DNA from: Ramlibacter ginsenosidimutans
GTDB lineage: Bacteria > Pseudomonadota > Gammaproteobacteria > Burkholderiales > Burkholderiaceae_C
Assembly: GCF_042678185.1 (NCBI RefSeq)
Contig: NZ_JBHUDQ010000021.1
Length of the DNA: 64,000 nt
Direction: 5' to 3' (one strand)
The translations under genes and the position numbers were made by a program. Positions within the stretch are counted from its first letter, which is position 1. Each line of letters opens with the position of its first letter. Positions 16,406-30,262 of this stretch are shown one piece after another. Under the pieces are notes generated by a model that had not been told where the DNA came from, made no database searches, and was given only the letters and a program-made list of their open reading frames with translations.

Positions 16406-17917
16406 TCAGCCTTCTTGGGGGCGAGGGTTGCTGTTGTTGGGGGGAAGCAAGTCGAAGAGTTCGGCGGCTGCAAGGCCCGCCACCCGGGCCGGCACGGCCT
16501 CGGGGGCGGCGATGTCGGCGAGTCGTGCAAACGTGGAGAGAAGCGGTGGCTCGGCGCGCGTGCCGTCCAGGCGCGGGACGCCGAAGCGCAGGCGCTGGCG
16601 TTGCTCGTTCGGCAACTTGCCCAGCAGGCTGCGGGTCACCAGGATGGCGCCCATGCGGCTCACGCGGGAAAGCTGCTCCGCGTGGTCGGCCGTATCGCCG
16701 ACCACGCGGAGAGCCCCCTCCCCCGTCGCTCCCACGACGCCCATCCACTCTTGTCCTTCGTCGATGCCGATGTTCATCGCGAGCTCGACGTCCCAGCCCT
16801 TGCGCGCCTGCCAGCGCTGCGAGATCTCGCGCATCAGTTCGCGCGTCTGCTGCGCGGCGGCCAGCGCGTTCCAGAGATGGCTGCTGTCCTGCTGCGGCAC
16901 GAAGTAGCAGACGAGCACCTCGCCGCCCTGGGGCCCGGCGCGCCCGCCATGGCGACGGAAGACGCGATCGAGTTCGGCCCAGATCTCGTTGAGCAGTTCG
17001 AAATATTCCTGTGCGGTCAGCCGCACCCAGAGGCCGCTGGCGTCCTGCAGCGTGCTCACCAGCACGGCCACGGGGGTCACGGCCGGCGCCGCCGCGGGAC
17101 GTTGCGCCGGCACCGGCACCGCCACGGAGCCGAGTTCGTCCTGCTTCGCATAGGCGATCAGGACGCCCTCGCGGAACTGCACGGCATACACGATGCGCGC
17201 CGGCAGCCCGGCACCGGCGGGGATGCCGGCTTGCATCAGGAGGCCCGATTCGCCGCGCCGTGGCTCGTCGAACATCCGCTGCAGGCGGGCGGCCTCGTCC
17301 GGCGGCAGGTCGCGGAACAAGGCCCCGGTGGTGGCGCCGCGCGCCTGCGCAACCTGGAGGTGAAAGCGCAGGATCGCGTCGCCCCCCTTGGCGGGGTCCA
17401 CCGAGAGCAACTGGCTGAAGATGCTGGTGCCCTGCACGCCGGCGCGGCTGGCCAGCGGCGACAAGGCGTCCGAGCGGGTCTGCTCGTTCGCCCAGGTGAT
17501 GCGGAATGCGTCGTTCAGCAGGTAGGCCGCGTGACCGACCTGGCCTGCACGCACCGTCAGGGAAAGCGTCGCGTCGCGACCGTTCTCGGGCCGCGTCGCC
17601 GCGACGACGGCCGTGGCCACGGCGGTCACGGGCGCAGGCGCCGCACCCGCGGGCTGCGCACCGGGCGCCTGGCCGGGGGGATGAGCAGCCAGGTGCTCCG
17701 AGATCCGCGCGATGCTCCAGCCCTGGCCTTTCAGCCGCTGGATCTCCTGGACGCGCGCCACCGTGTCGTCCGGGAAGTAACCGATGCGAGGCGCTGCGCC
17801 ATGCTCCGGCCCCGGCGGCAACACCTGGGGCCGCGGCACCAAACCGCTGGCAATGTAGTTGTTGAGAGTGGCACGCGAGATGCCTGTTCTCTCCAGAATC
17901 TCTTTGCTGGTGAGCAA
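16406..17917 (-). CDS. MerR-like HTH regulator fused to a degenerate class III nucleotidyl-cyclase domain
   Basis: 503 residues. Residues 1-75 are a MerR/BldC-like HTH (TSKEILERTGISRATLNNYI; VARVQEIQRLKGQGWSIARI). After an Ala/Pro linker, residues 125-260 resemble a divergent PAS-type sensor. Residues 283-480 have the class III cyclase fold (LNEIWAELDRVFRRHGG; MNIGIDEGQEWMGVVGATG; VVGDTADHAEQLS). The two metal-binding Asp positions are lost (FADI-like site reads VSTL at 287-290; the second reads GGEVL at 331-335), and the transition-state Asn/Arg pair reads Asp/Gln. It is therefore unlikely to make cyclic nucleotides and may sense a nucleotide or act structurally. The upstream TAGAC-box cluster is a candidate binding region. 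Confidence 0.8.
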   Translation of the reverse strand: MLTSKEILERTGISRATLNNYIASGLVPRPQVLPPGPEHGAAPRIGYFPDDTVARVQEIQRLKGQGWSIARISEHLAAHPPGQAPGAQPAGAAPAPVTAVATAVVAATRPENGRDATLSLTVRAGQVGHAAYLLNDAFRITWANEQTRSDALSPLASRAGVQGTSIFSQLLSVDPAKGGDAILRFHLQVAQARGATTGALFRDLPPDEAARLQRMFDEPRRGESGLLMQAGIPAGAGLPARIVYAVQFREGVLIAYAKQDELGSVAVPVPAQRPAAAPAVTPVAVLVSTLQDASGLWVRLTAQEYFELLNEIWAELDRVFRRHGGRAGPQGGEVLVCYFVPQQDSSHLWNALAAAQQTRELMREISQRWQARKGWDVELAMNIGIDEGQEWMGVVGATGEGALRVVGDTADHAEQLSRVSRMGAILVTRSLLGKLPNEQRQRLRFGVPRLDGTRAEPPLLSTFARLADIAAPEAVPARVAGLAAAELFDLLPPNNSNPRPQEG

Positions 17918-17965
17918 GAGCGCCTCATCTGTGGACTGTTCAGGCCGACTGTATAACTGAGCAAT

Positions 17966-18167
17966 TAGACCGTCAAGTAAAGTTGCGTAGTCTGCCTAGA
18001 CAATGTCACACAGGAAAACCCCTAGACACGTCTACGCCGTTGATTTTACAGGGTCTGGACAGACAAAAGAATGATGGAGACAGTCCTAAGCAGTCTACGC
18101 GCGGCGCAGCGACTGTCTATGCGTCGATGTCTATGTGTCTAATTGACTGTCTGATGTTGATTAGACA
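17966..18167. promoter_or_regulatory. Cluster of TAGAC/GTCTA boxes upstream of the HTH/cyclase-like regulator
   Basis: The 326-bp gap between 17918 and 18243 holds no gene. It is AT-richer than its surroundings and contains repeated 5-6 bp boxes: TAGAC at 17966, 17997, 18023 and 18163; GTCTA at 18030, 18093, 18115, 18129 and 18137; related AGACA or TGTCTG at 18061, 18078 and 18148. TGTCTA occurs three times within 28 bp (18114-18141), on one strand. Boxes of this density in a GC-rich genome suggest a multi-site protein-binding region, most simply for the neighbouring regulator. Confidence 0.55.
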
Positions 18168-18243
18168 GTCTTAGTCAGGCTGTCGTCGTGTGGCTGCCCC
18201 GACACACTGTCGAGCGGCCGATGGCGTCGCGTCCCGCGGCGAC

Positions 18244-18930
18244 TCAGCGTTGGTGTGGGCCGGCCAGGCGCGCGAGCACGCGCTGGACTTGCAGGAGCGA
18301 CCACGTCCCGCCGGCCGCGGTGGGAATGCCGTCGTGATTCAGGGCTTCCACCATCCGCCGCTGGGTGAGGCCCGCGGCACGGTACGCCTCGAGGATGGGC
18401 GCCAGGCGCGCCGCGAAGGCCTGCGCTGATTCGCTGCGGCCGCTGTTGCCCGGCTGGAGGGTGCGGGAGTTGCCGAGCGGATTGGGCAAGCCGCGGGCGA
18501 GGGCCGCCCTCTTCTTTGCCTGCAGCGCGGCGGAGATCCTGCCGGCCGCGTGCTCGCGTTCCCGCTGCGCGACCGCTGCATAAGCGTGCAGCATCGCCGC
18601 GTCCGCCTCCGGCGTGTCGGCCGCGACGAAAGCCACGCCCGAGGCGATCAGGTCGGCGATGAGCGCCGCGTTGCGCGAGAGGCGGTCCAGCCGGGAGACG
18701 ACCAGGACCGCAGCGCGCCTGCGCGCGGTCGCGATCGCTTCGCGCAACTGCGGCCGGCGGTCCATGCCGTCGCTGCCCTTGCCGGCCTCATGCTCCACGA
18801 AGTCCTGCAGCAGCACCCCGTGCCGCGATTGCACGAATCGCAGGATGGCCGCGGCCTGCGCCTCGAGGTCGAGCCCGGCCCGTCCCTGCTCGGACGCGGT
18901 CACCCGACGGTATGCGACGAACTCCTGCAT
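18244..18930 (-). CDS. Small serine recombinase (resolvase/invertase family) with Thr in the catalytic position
   Basis: 228 residues: a resolvase N-terminal domain (YRRVTASEQGRAGLDLEAQ; VVSRLDRLSRNAALIADLIA; AVAQREREHAAGRISAALQA) followed by a short recombinase helix-turn-helix (AGLTQRRMVEALNHDGIPTA). Conserved arginines in YxR and SRLDRLSR are present. The catalytic serine that normally follows RV (RVS) is Thr11, encoded by ACC, with a Ser two residues later. Relatives cut and rejoin DNA through that Ser, so activity here is uncertain. No transposase, inverted segment or resolvable partner sites were seen. It sits between a tRNA-Ser gene and the TAGAC cluster, under a palindromic promoter region. 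Confidence 0.85.
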   Translation of the reverse strand: MQEFVAYRRVTASEQGRAGLDLEAQAAAILRFVQSRHGVLLQDFVEHEAGKGSDGMDRRPQLREAIATARRRAAVLVVSRLDRLSRNAALIADLIASGVAFVAADTPEADAAMLHAYAAVAQREREHAAGRISAALQAKKRAALARGLPNPLGNSRTLQPGNSGRSESAQAFAARLAPILEAYRAAGLTQRRMVEALNHDGIPTAAGGTWSLLQVQRVLARLAGPHQR

Positions 18931-18940
18931 GGCGGCCTCC

Positions 18941-18975
18941 TGACTACACTCCGAAGTGTAGTTCGTGTGTAGTCA
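18941..18975. promoter_or_regulatory. Nested inverted repeats directly upstream of the recombinase gene
   Basis: TGACTACAC (18941-18949) is inverted as GTGTAGTCA (18967-18975), and inside it CTACACT (18944-18950) pairs with AGTGTAG (18955-18961). Three copies of the ACTACAC half-site thus lie within 35 bp, 10 bp before the recombinase ATG. This could be an operator, or the recombinase's own binding or crossover site. Confidence 0.6.
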
Positions 18976-19066
18976 GACCGCCAAGGGAAACCGGCGTCGG
19001 CGAAGTCGGGCGTCGTGGGATGTTTGAAGGCGAGCCACGCGAAAAGGCACGGCCCCAAATGCACAA

Positions 19067-19083
19067 GGCCCGCGATGCGGGCC
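19067..19083 (-). terminator. Hairpin terminator downstream of tRNA-Ser
   Basis: GGCCCGC-ATC-GCGGGCC read on the minus strand, 11 nt beyond the tRNA 3' CCA and followed by TTGTGCATTT. The stem is perfect at seven pairs; the T tract is weak. Confidence 0.6.
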
Positions 19084-19093
19084 CTGTCTGTCC

Positions 19094-19184
19094 TGGCGGA
19101 GGGGGCGGGATTCGAACCCGCGGTGGGCTATTAACCCACACACGCTTTCCAGGCGTGCGACTTAAACCGCTCATCCACCCCTCC
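19094..19184 (-). tRNA. tRNA-Ser (anticodon GGA)
   Basis: A 91-nt cloverleaf with encoded CCA. The acceptor GGAGGGG (19184-19178) pairs with CCCCTCC (19104-19098), then discriminator G and CCA. The anticodon stem CACGC/GCGTG encloses loop CTGGAAA with anticodon GGA. The long variable arm (GTGGGTTAATAGCCCAC) is diagnostic of serine tRNA, and the T arm reads GCGGGTTCGAATCCCGC. A TACAAT -10-like box lies at 19202-19197, inside the 3' end of the upstream kinase gene. Confidence 0.96.
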
Positions 19185-19204
19185 GGCGAGCCCGAGATTG
19201 TAGC

Positions 19205-21274
19205 TTACGCGCTTGCGACGGCCTTCCGCGCTTCCTGAGGATTTGCCAACATGGACAGCAGCAGGTTCACGTCGGCCGGCTTGACCATGTGGAAGTCGAA
19301 CCCGGCCTGGGCCGAGCGGCTGCGGCTCTCCGCTTCACCGTACCCGGTCAACGCGATCAGCAAGGCGTCGCGCGACTCGGGCTGCTTGCGCAGGCCGTAG
19401 GCCACTTCGAACCCGTTCATGCCCGGCAGGCCGATGTCCAGCAGGACCACGTTCGGCTGGAACTCCCGCGCGATGCTCAATGCCTCCTGGCCGTCGTGCG
19501 CCACCCGAACCTGGAAGCCTTCCATCTGCAGCAGCGTGCTGAGCGTTTCCGCGGAGGCCTGCAGGTCGTCGACGACAAGGATGCGCGACCCGCCGCTGGG
19601 CACGTCCACCGGTTGGTGCAGCACCCCCGGCAAGGCGGGCTCGGCCTCGCCGCCCACCTGCGCCGGCAGCGCGATGCTGACTTCAGCGCCCTTGCCCAGC
19701 CCCTCGCTGGCGGCCCACACGCGGCCACCGTGGAGTTCGACGAGATGCTTCACCAGCGTCAGGCCGATGCCCAGGCCACCTTGCGAACGGTCCAGGGACT
19801 GGTCGGCCTGGGCGAACAGGTCGAACATGTGGGGGAGGAATTCCGCCGCGATGCCCGCGCCTTCGTCCTTGACCGACAGGCGCAGTTCGCCTTCCTCGTA
19901 GCTCGCTTCCAGCCGGATGCGGCTGCGCGGCGGCGAGAACTTGCTGGCGTTGTTGATCAGGTTGGAGAGCACCTGGGACAGCCGCACCGAATCGCCCTCG
20001 AGCTCGATGCTCTGCTTGGGCAGGACCACGTCCAGCACCTGTTCGCGGGCCCCGAGGCGCGGCGAGCTCGCCTCGACGGAACGCTCGATGAGCGACGCGA
20101 GCTGCAGCTTCTCCAGCTTGACGGCCACCTTGCCTTGCACGATGCGCGACACGTCCAGCAGGTCGTCGATCAGCCGGGCCATGTGGTCGGCCTGCCGACC
20201 GATGACGTCGCGCGCCCAGGCGAGCTTGGGCGGCAGCTCCTGCGCGCTGGCAAGGATGTGCACGGCATTGCGGATCGGCGCGAGCGGGTTGCGCAGTTCG
20301 TGCGCGAGCATCGCCAGGAACTCGTTCTTGCGGCGGTCCGCTTCCTGCACGGCGGAGTACAGGCGTGCGTTCTCCATCGCGATGGACGCGCGGCTGGCGA
20401 ATTCCCGCATCAGCGCGATGCGCGCCGAATCGAACTGCGCCGCCGGCCCCAGCAGCGCCAGCGCGCCCCGGATCTCGTCCCCCGCCGTCAGCGGGAAGAT
20501 CGCCGCGGCGCGCTCGTCGCGGCGCCACAGGTAGAACTGGCGCGTGCGGATCACCTGGTCCGCGGCCGCCCGAAGCTCCGGCGTGAACGCCTCCGCGTCG
20601 TCCACGCTCGGCGCCGGATGCATGTCGAGGCGGCGGACGCCGCCTTCCTTGTCCGGAATGCCCAGGATCGCCCGCTCGGCGAGCACGGGCACGCAGAGAT
20701 CCAGGACGGCCGCAGTCGTGTCGTCCAGGTTCAGCGACCGCGAGAGCGTGCGGCTCGCCTCGGCCAGGAAGTCCGCGCGCTGGATCGCCTCCTCGGCCGC
20801 GGCGCGTGCCGCTTCCGATCGCGCGAGTTCCTCGCGTTGCGCCGCCTGCTTCTGCAGCTGGCGGTTCATGCGGAACAGCTCGACGAACACCCGCACCTTG
20901 GAGCGCAGCACCTCCGGCACCACCGGCGACGGGATGTAGTCGACGGCGCCCAGCGCGTAGCCGCGGCGCGCCTGCAACTCGTCGACATAGGCGGTGATGA
21001 AGACGATCGGCGTCTGCGCCGATTTCTTGTAGTTCCGGATCAGGCTCGCGGTCTCCAGCCCGTCGATGTCGGGCATGTTGACGTCCAGCAGGATCACCGC
21101 GAACTCCATCTCGAGGATGTACTTCAGCGCCTCCTGCCCGGACCGGGCACTGACGATGTTCTGCCCAAGCTCGTCGAGGATGGTCCGGAACACGACGTGC
21201 TTTTCCGGCAAGTCGTCCACCACCAGGATGTTGACCTTGTCTCCCGATTCCTGCGGAGCCGCAGTACTGGTCAC
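19205..21274 (-). CDS. Soluble hybrid histidine kinase (REC-GAF-HisKA-HATPase-REC)
   Basis: 689 residues, no membrane segment. Order: N-terminal receiver (phospho-Asp64 in ILLDVNMPDIDG), a helical linker (about 132-170), a GAF domain (about 165-305), HisKA with His325 in LAMLAHELRNPLAPIRNAV, HATPase (N box SNLINNASKFS near 445; G boxes DEGAGI and GGLGIGL), and a C-terminal receiver (Asp613 in VVLLDIGLPGMNG). A receiver before the kinase suggests it is itself controlled by phosphorylation. It lies 61 bp downstream of the giant HAMP-repeat kinase on the same strand and probably forms a phosphorelay unit with it. No dedicated output regulator is adjacent. Confidence 0.92.
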   Translation of the reverse strand: MTSTAAPQESGDKVNILVVDDLPEKHVVFRTILDELGQNIVSARSGQEALKYILEMEFAVILLDVNMPDIDGLETASLIRNYKKSAQTPIVFITAYVDELQARRGYALGAVDYIPSPVVPEVLRSKVRVFVELFRMNRQLQKQAAQREELARSEAARAAAEEAIQRADFLAEASRTLSRSLNLDDTTAAVLDLCVPVLAERAILGIPDKEGGVRRLDMHPAPSVDDAEAFTPELRAAADQVIRTRQFYLWRRDERAAAIFPLTAGDEIRGALALLGPAAQFDSARIALMREFASRASIAMENARLYSAVQEADRRKNEFLAMLAHELRNPLAPIRNAVHILASAQELPPKLAWARDVIGRQADHMARLIDDLLDVSRIVQGKVAVKLEKLQLASLIERSVEASSPRLGAREQVLDVVLPKQSIELEGDSVRLSQVLSNLINNASKFSPPRSRIRLEASYEEGELRLSVKDEGAGIAAEFLPHMFDLFAQADQSLDRSQGGLGIGLTLVKHLVELHGGRVWAASEGLGKGAEVSIALPAQVGGEAEPALPGVLHQPVDVPSGGSRILVVDDLQASAETLSTLLQMEGFQVRVAHDGQEALSIAREFQPNVVLLDIGLPGMNGFEVAYGLRKQPESRDALLIALTGYGEAESRSRSAQAGFDFHMVKPADVNLLLSMLANPQEARKAVASA

Positions 21275-21335
21275 CAGATATCCTTGCTCAGTCGGGGACG
21301 GTGCAGGCTGCCCCGCGATCCGTCCCCAGGTCCAA

Positions 21336-27953
<6,618 letters not shown>

Positions 27954-28165
27954 GTGATCCCCCATAGGTAAGCATCTGTTGGCACGCCAACAGCGCCTTG
28001 GAGGGTACTGAGTTCCCAACAAGCTTTCAACGCGACAGGAAACTCAATCGCGCGGAAAGCCAGTGCTGGCGCGGGTTGTAGGACCGCGCCGACAAGAAAA
28101 CGTCCAGCGAGACTACAGGCCCGAGGCGCGCATGCGACGCACGCGCATCAATAACGCGGAAACGA

Positions 28166-28188
28166 AAAGGCCGCCCGGGGGCGGCCTT
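28166..28188 (-). terminator. Intrinsic terminator after the branched-chain amino-acid binding-protein gene
   Basis: On the minus strand AAGGCCGCC-CCCGG-GCGGCCTT forms a near-perfect GC-rich hairpin followed by TTCGTTT, about 34 bp after the stop at 28222. It separates this gene from the kinase operon. The rest of the 27954-28221 gap holds no gene and should contain the kinase promoter, which I could not identify. Confidence 0.75.
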
Positions 28189-28221
28189 CGCGAAACAGGG
28201 AGTTACCCCGGATCAGCTGCT

Positions 28222-29349
28222 TCAGAGCGGCGTCTTCTTGCCGTCGACGTAGTGGTAGAGCGTCGTCGCTGCGTTCTTCAGTTCGCCGTTCGGCTCGAAC
28301 TGGATGACGGAGGTCACGCCCTTGTAGTTGGTCTTCTTCAGGAAGGGGATGTACTTCTTCGGGTCGGTCGAACCGGCGCGCTTCATCGCGTCCACCAGCA
28401 CGAAGGTCGCGTCATAGGTGTACGGGCTGTACACCTGGAACTGGCCGGGGTACTTGGCGTCGTACTTGGCCTTCCACGCGGTGCCGCCAGGCATCTTCGC
28501 GATGGCCGCGCCGCCTTCGGCGCAGATCACGTTCGACAGCGTCTTGGCGCCGGCGGACAGCTTCGCGATTTCAGCCGTGCAGATGCCGTCGCCGCCGAAG
28601 TACTTCACCTTGTCCATGCCCAGCTGCTCCATCTGGCGCAGCATCGGGCCGGCTTGCGGGTCCATGCCGCCGTAGAAGATGGCGTCGGGATTCTTGGCCT
28701 TGATGGCGGTCAGGATCGCCATGAAGTCCGTTGCCTTGTCGTTCGTGAACTGCTCGTCGACGACCTGCATGCCCTTCGACTTGGCCGTCTTCGCGAACAC
28801 CTCGGCGACGCCCTGCCCGTAGGCGGTGCGGTCGTCGATGATGGCGACCTTCTTCAGGTGCAGCTGGTCGGCGGCGTACAGCGCCAGGGCGGAGCCGAGC
28901 GCGTTGTCGTTGGCGATGATCCGGTACGTGGTGTCGTAGGCGGGCTTGGTCAGCGCGGGGTTGGTGGCCGCGCCGGTGACGTGCGGGATGCCGCAGTCGT
29001 GGTAGACCTTGGAGGCGGGGATCGTGGTCCCGGAGTTCAGGTGGCCCACCACGCCGGCGACCTTGGCGTCGCACAGTTTCTGGGCAGCGGCCGTGCCCTG
29101 CTTCGGATCGGCGGCGTCGTCTTCGGCCTCGATCTCGAACTTGGCCTTCTTGCCGCCGATGGTGACGCCCTGCGCGTTGAGGTCCTCGATGGCCATGCGG
29201 ACGCCGTTCTCGTTGTCCTTGCCGTAGTGGGCCTGCGGGCCCGAGAGCGGGGCGACGTGTCCGATCTTGACGACCATGTCCTGGGCAGCGGACAGGCCGC
29301 ACACCGCGGCGATCGCCATGGCGGCCGTCAATTTCAGTTTGAATTGCAT
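28222..29349 (-). CDS. Branched-chain amino-acid ABC transporter substrate-binding protein (LivJ/LivK type)
   Basis: 375 residues with a signal peptide (MQFKLKLTAAMAIAAVCGLS, cleavage after about residue 22) and a type I periplasmic-binding fold (VVKIGHVAPLSGPQAHYGKD; GVVGHLNSGTTIPASKVYHD; HVTGAATNPALTKPAYDTTY). The SGTT stretch is in the usual ligand-contact region of Leu/Ile/Val-binding proteins. It captures branched-chain or related amino acids for an inner-membrane importer. No permease or ATPase genes are adjacent, so it is an orphan receptor here. A GGAGG ribosome site precedes the ATG, and a terminator follows. Confidence 0.92.
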   Translation of the reverse strand: MQFKLKLTAAMAIAAVCGLSAAQDMVVKIGHVAPLSGPQAHYGKDNENGVRMAIEDLNAQGVTIGGKKAKFEIEAEDDAADPKQGTAAAQKLCDAKVAGVVGHLNSGTTIPASKVYHDCGIPHVTGAATNPALTKPAYDTTYRIIANDNALGSALALYAADQLHLKKVAIIDDRTAYGQGVAEVFAKTAKSKGMQVVDEQFTNDKATDFMAILTAIKAKNPDAIFYGGMDPQAGPMLRQMEQLGMDKVKYFGGDGICTAEIAKLSAGAKTLSNVICAEGGAAIAKMPGGTAWKAKYDAKYPGQFQVYSPYTYDATFVLVDAMKRAGSTDPKKYIPFLKKTNYKGVTSVIQFEPNGELKNAATTLYHYVDGKKTPL

Positions 29350-29507
29350 AGGGGAAACCTCCGGGTTGGATGGGGTTGAGGTCCGTTTACTTACTCAACG
29401 GGCGCGAGGCTATCGCAATTTCCGGGCCCGATCCATAGGGAAAGGTCTAGGTCGCGAGCGAATCGCGGAGCCGCGCAACGACTCGCAATCACGCGCGCCG
29501 TTGCTGC

Positions 29508-29819
29508 TCAAACGCCGCCGGCGCCGGCGCGTTGACGCGCCTGGATCTCCTCGGCGACAGCCTCGGCGACGACTTCCCGCACCACGGTCTCGATGCGCTC
29601 CCGCAGCAAGGGGACGATCGCGCTGGTCTGCTCCAGGACGACGGTGGCGATCTCTTCGCGCACCCTGCGATCGAGCACCAGGTCCACGCGCTGCAAGACG
29701 CGCTGCGCGAGTTGCTCCTGGGACAGGCTGGCGGCCGTGCTGCCCGTGAGCGGCGCCGGTCCGGAGTGCACCACTTCGGTCAGCGTGGGCACGAAGCGTG
29801 GCGGCGGTCGATTGGCCAT
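29508..29819 (-). CDS. Small conserved protein resembling DUF2486
   Basis: 103 residues. A short N-terminal PTLTEVV motif after a Pro-rich start is followed by a long amphipathic helical region rich in Arg/Glu/Val (QRVLQRVDLVLDRRVREEIA; IETVVREVVAEAVAEEIQAR). The PxLTEVV start plus helical tail, and the position after holC, match the DUF2486 proteins of Burkholderiales as I remember them; the assignment is inference. Its ATG overlaps the holC stop by one base, so it is translated with holC. Function unknown. Confidence 0.72.
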   Translation of the reverse strand: MANRPPPRFVPTLTEVVHSGPAPLTGSTAASLSQEQLAQRVLQRVDLVLDRRVREEIATVVLEQTSAIVPLLRERIETVVREVVAEAVAEEIQARQRAGAGGV

Positions 29820-30253
29820 CAGGCGGCCTCCCCTGCGAGGTCGTGGCGGCGGATCGCGTAGCCGCGGTCGGCGTAATGCTTCCAGCGCGCGCGTGCCTGC
29901 TGCCGGTCACCGTCGTCCACCGAGACGAGTTCGATCAGCCGCTCGAAGCGCTCGAATCCGTCGGGCACCGGGCCGCCCACGTTCACCAGCACCTCATGGT
30001 GCGGCGTTCCGCGCGGGGAGTCGGCAAGGATGACCGGCGACGCGGCGAGCACCGGCGCCTCCGCCGATGCCGCGTGGCAATGCGGGATGAACTCCAGGGG
30101 CGAAAAGCTCCACAGCTCCACGTCCAGGCTGCGCAGCAGCGCGGCGTCCCCGGTCACAACGACCCGCGCCCCCGAGCCCGTCGCCTTGCGCAGCAGGCGG
30201 CATGCGTATCCCAGCTTGTCCGGGACGTTGAAGTGGAACGCGACCTCCGTCAT
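29819..30253 (-). CDS. holC: DNA polymerase III subunit chi
   Basis: 144 residues, typical for HolC. The start MTEVAFHFNVPDKLGYACRL and the block PVILADSPRGTPHHEVLVNV are characteristic. Chi pairs with psi in the clamp-loader complex and contacts single-strand DNA-binding protein at the replication fork. It lies 9 bp after pepA and overlaps the downstream small gene, the usual pepA-holC order of proteobacteria. Confidence 0.93.
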   Translation of the reverse strand: MTEVAFHFNVPDKLGYACRLLRKATGSGARVVVTGDAALLRSLDVELWSFSPLEFIPHCHAASAEAPVLAASPVILADSPRGTPHHEVLVNVGGPVPDGFERFERLIELVSVDDGDRQQARARWKHYADRGYAIRRHDLAGEAA

Positions 30254-30262
30254 CGCGAGCGG

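Noticed and set aside
14479..16530. Long open frame extending the decarboxylase about 2 kb upstream on the minus strand, antisense to the nfeD and SPFH genes
   Set aside because: It is not homologous to anything recognisable, is Arg/Asp/His-rich, and mirrors the codons of the genes opposite; long chance frames are common in GC-rich DNA.
18244..19184. Recombinase next to tRNA-Ser as an integrated genomic island
   Set aside because: No duplicated tRNA 3' end was noticed elsewhere in the window, the protein is a small serine recombinase and not a tyrosine integrase, and the flanks are ordinary chromosomal genes.
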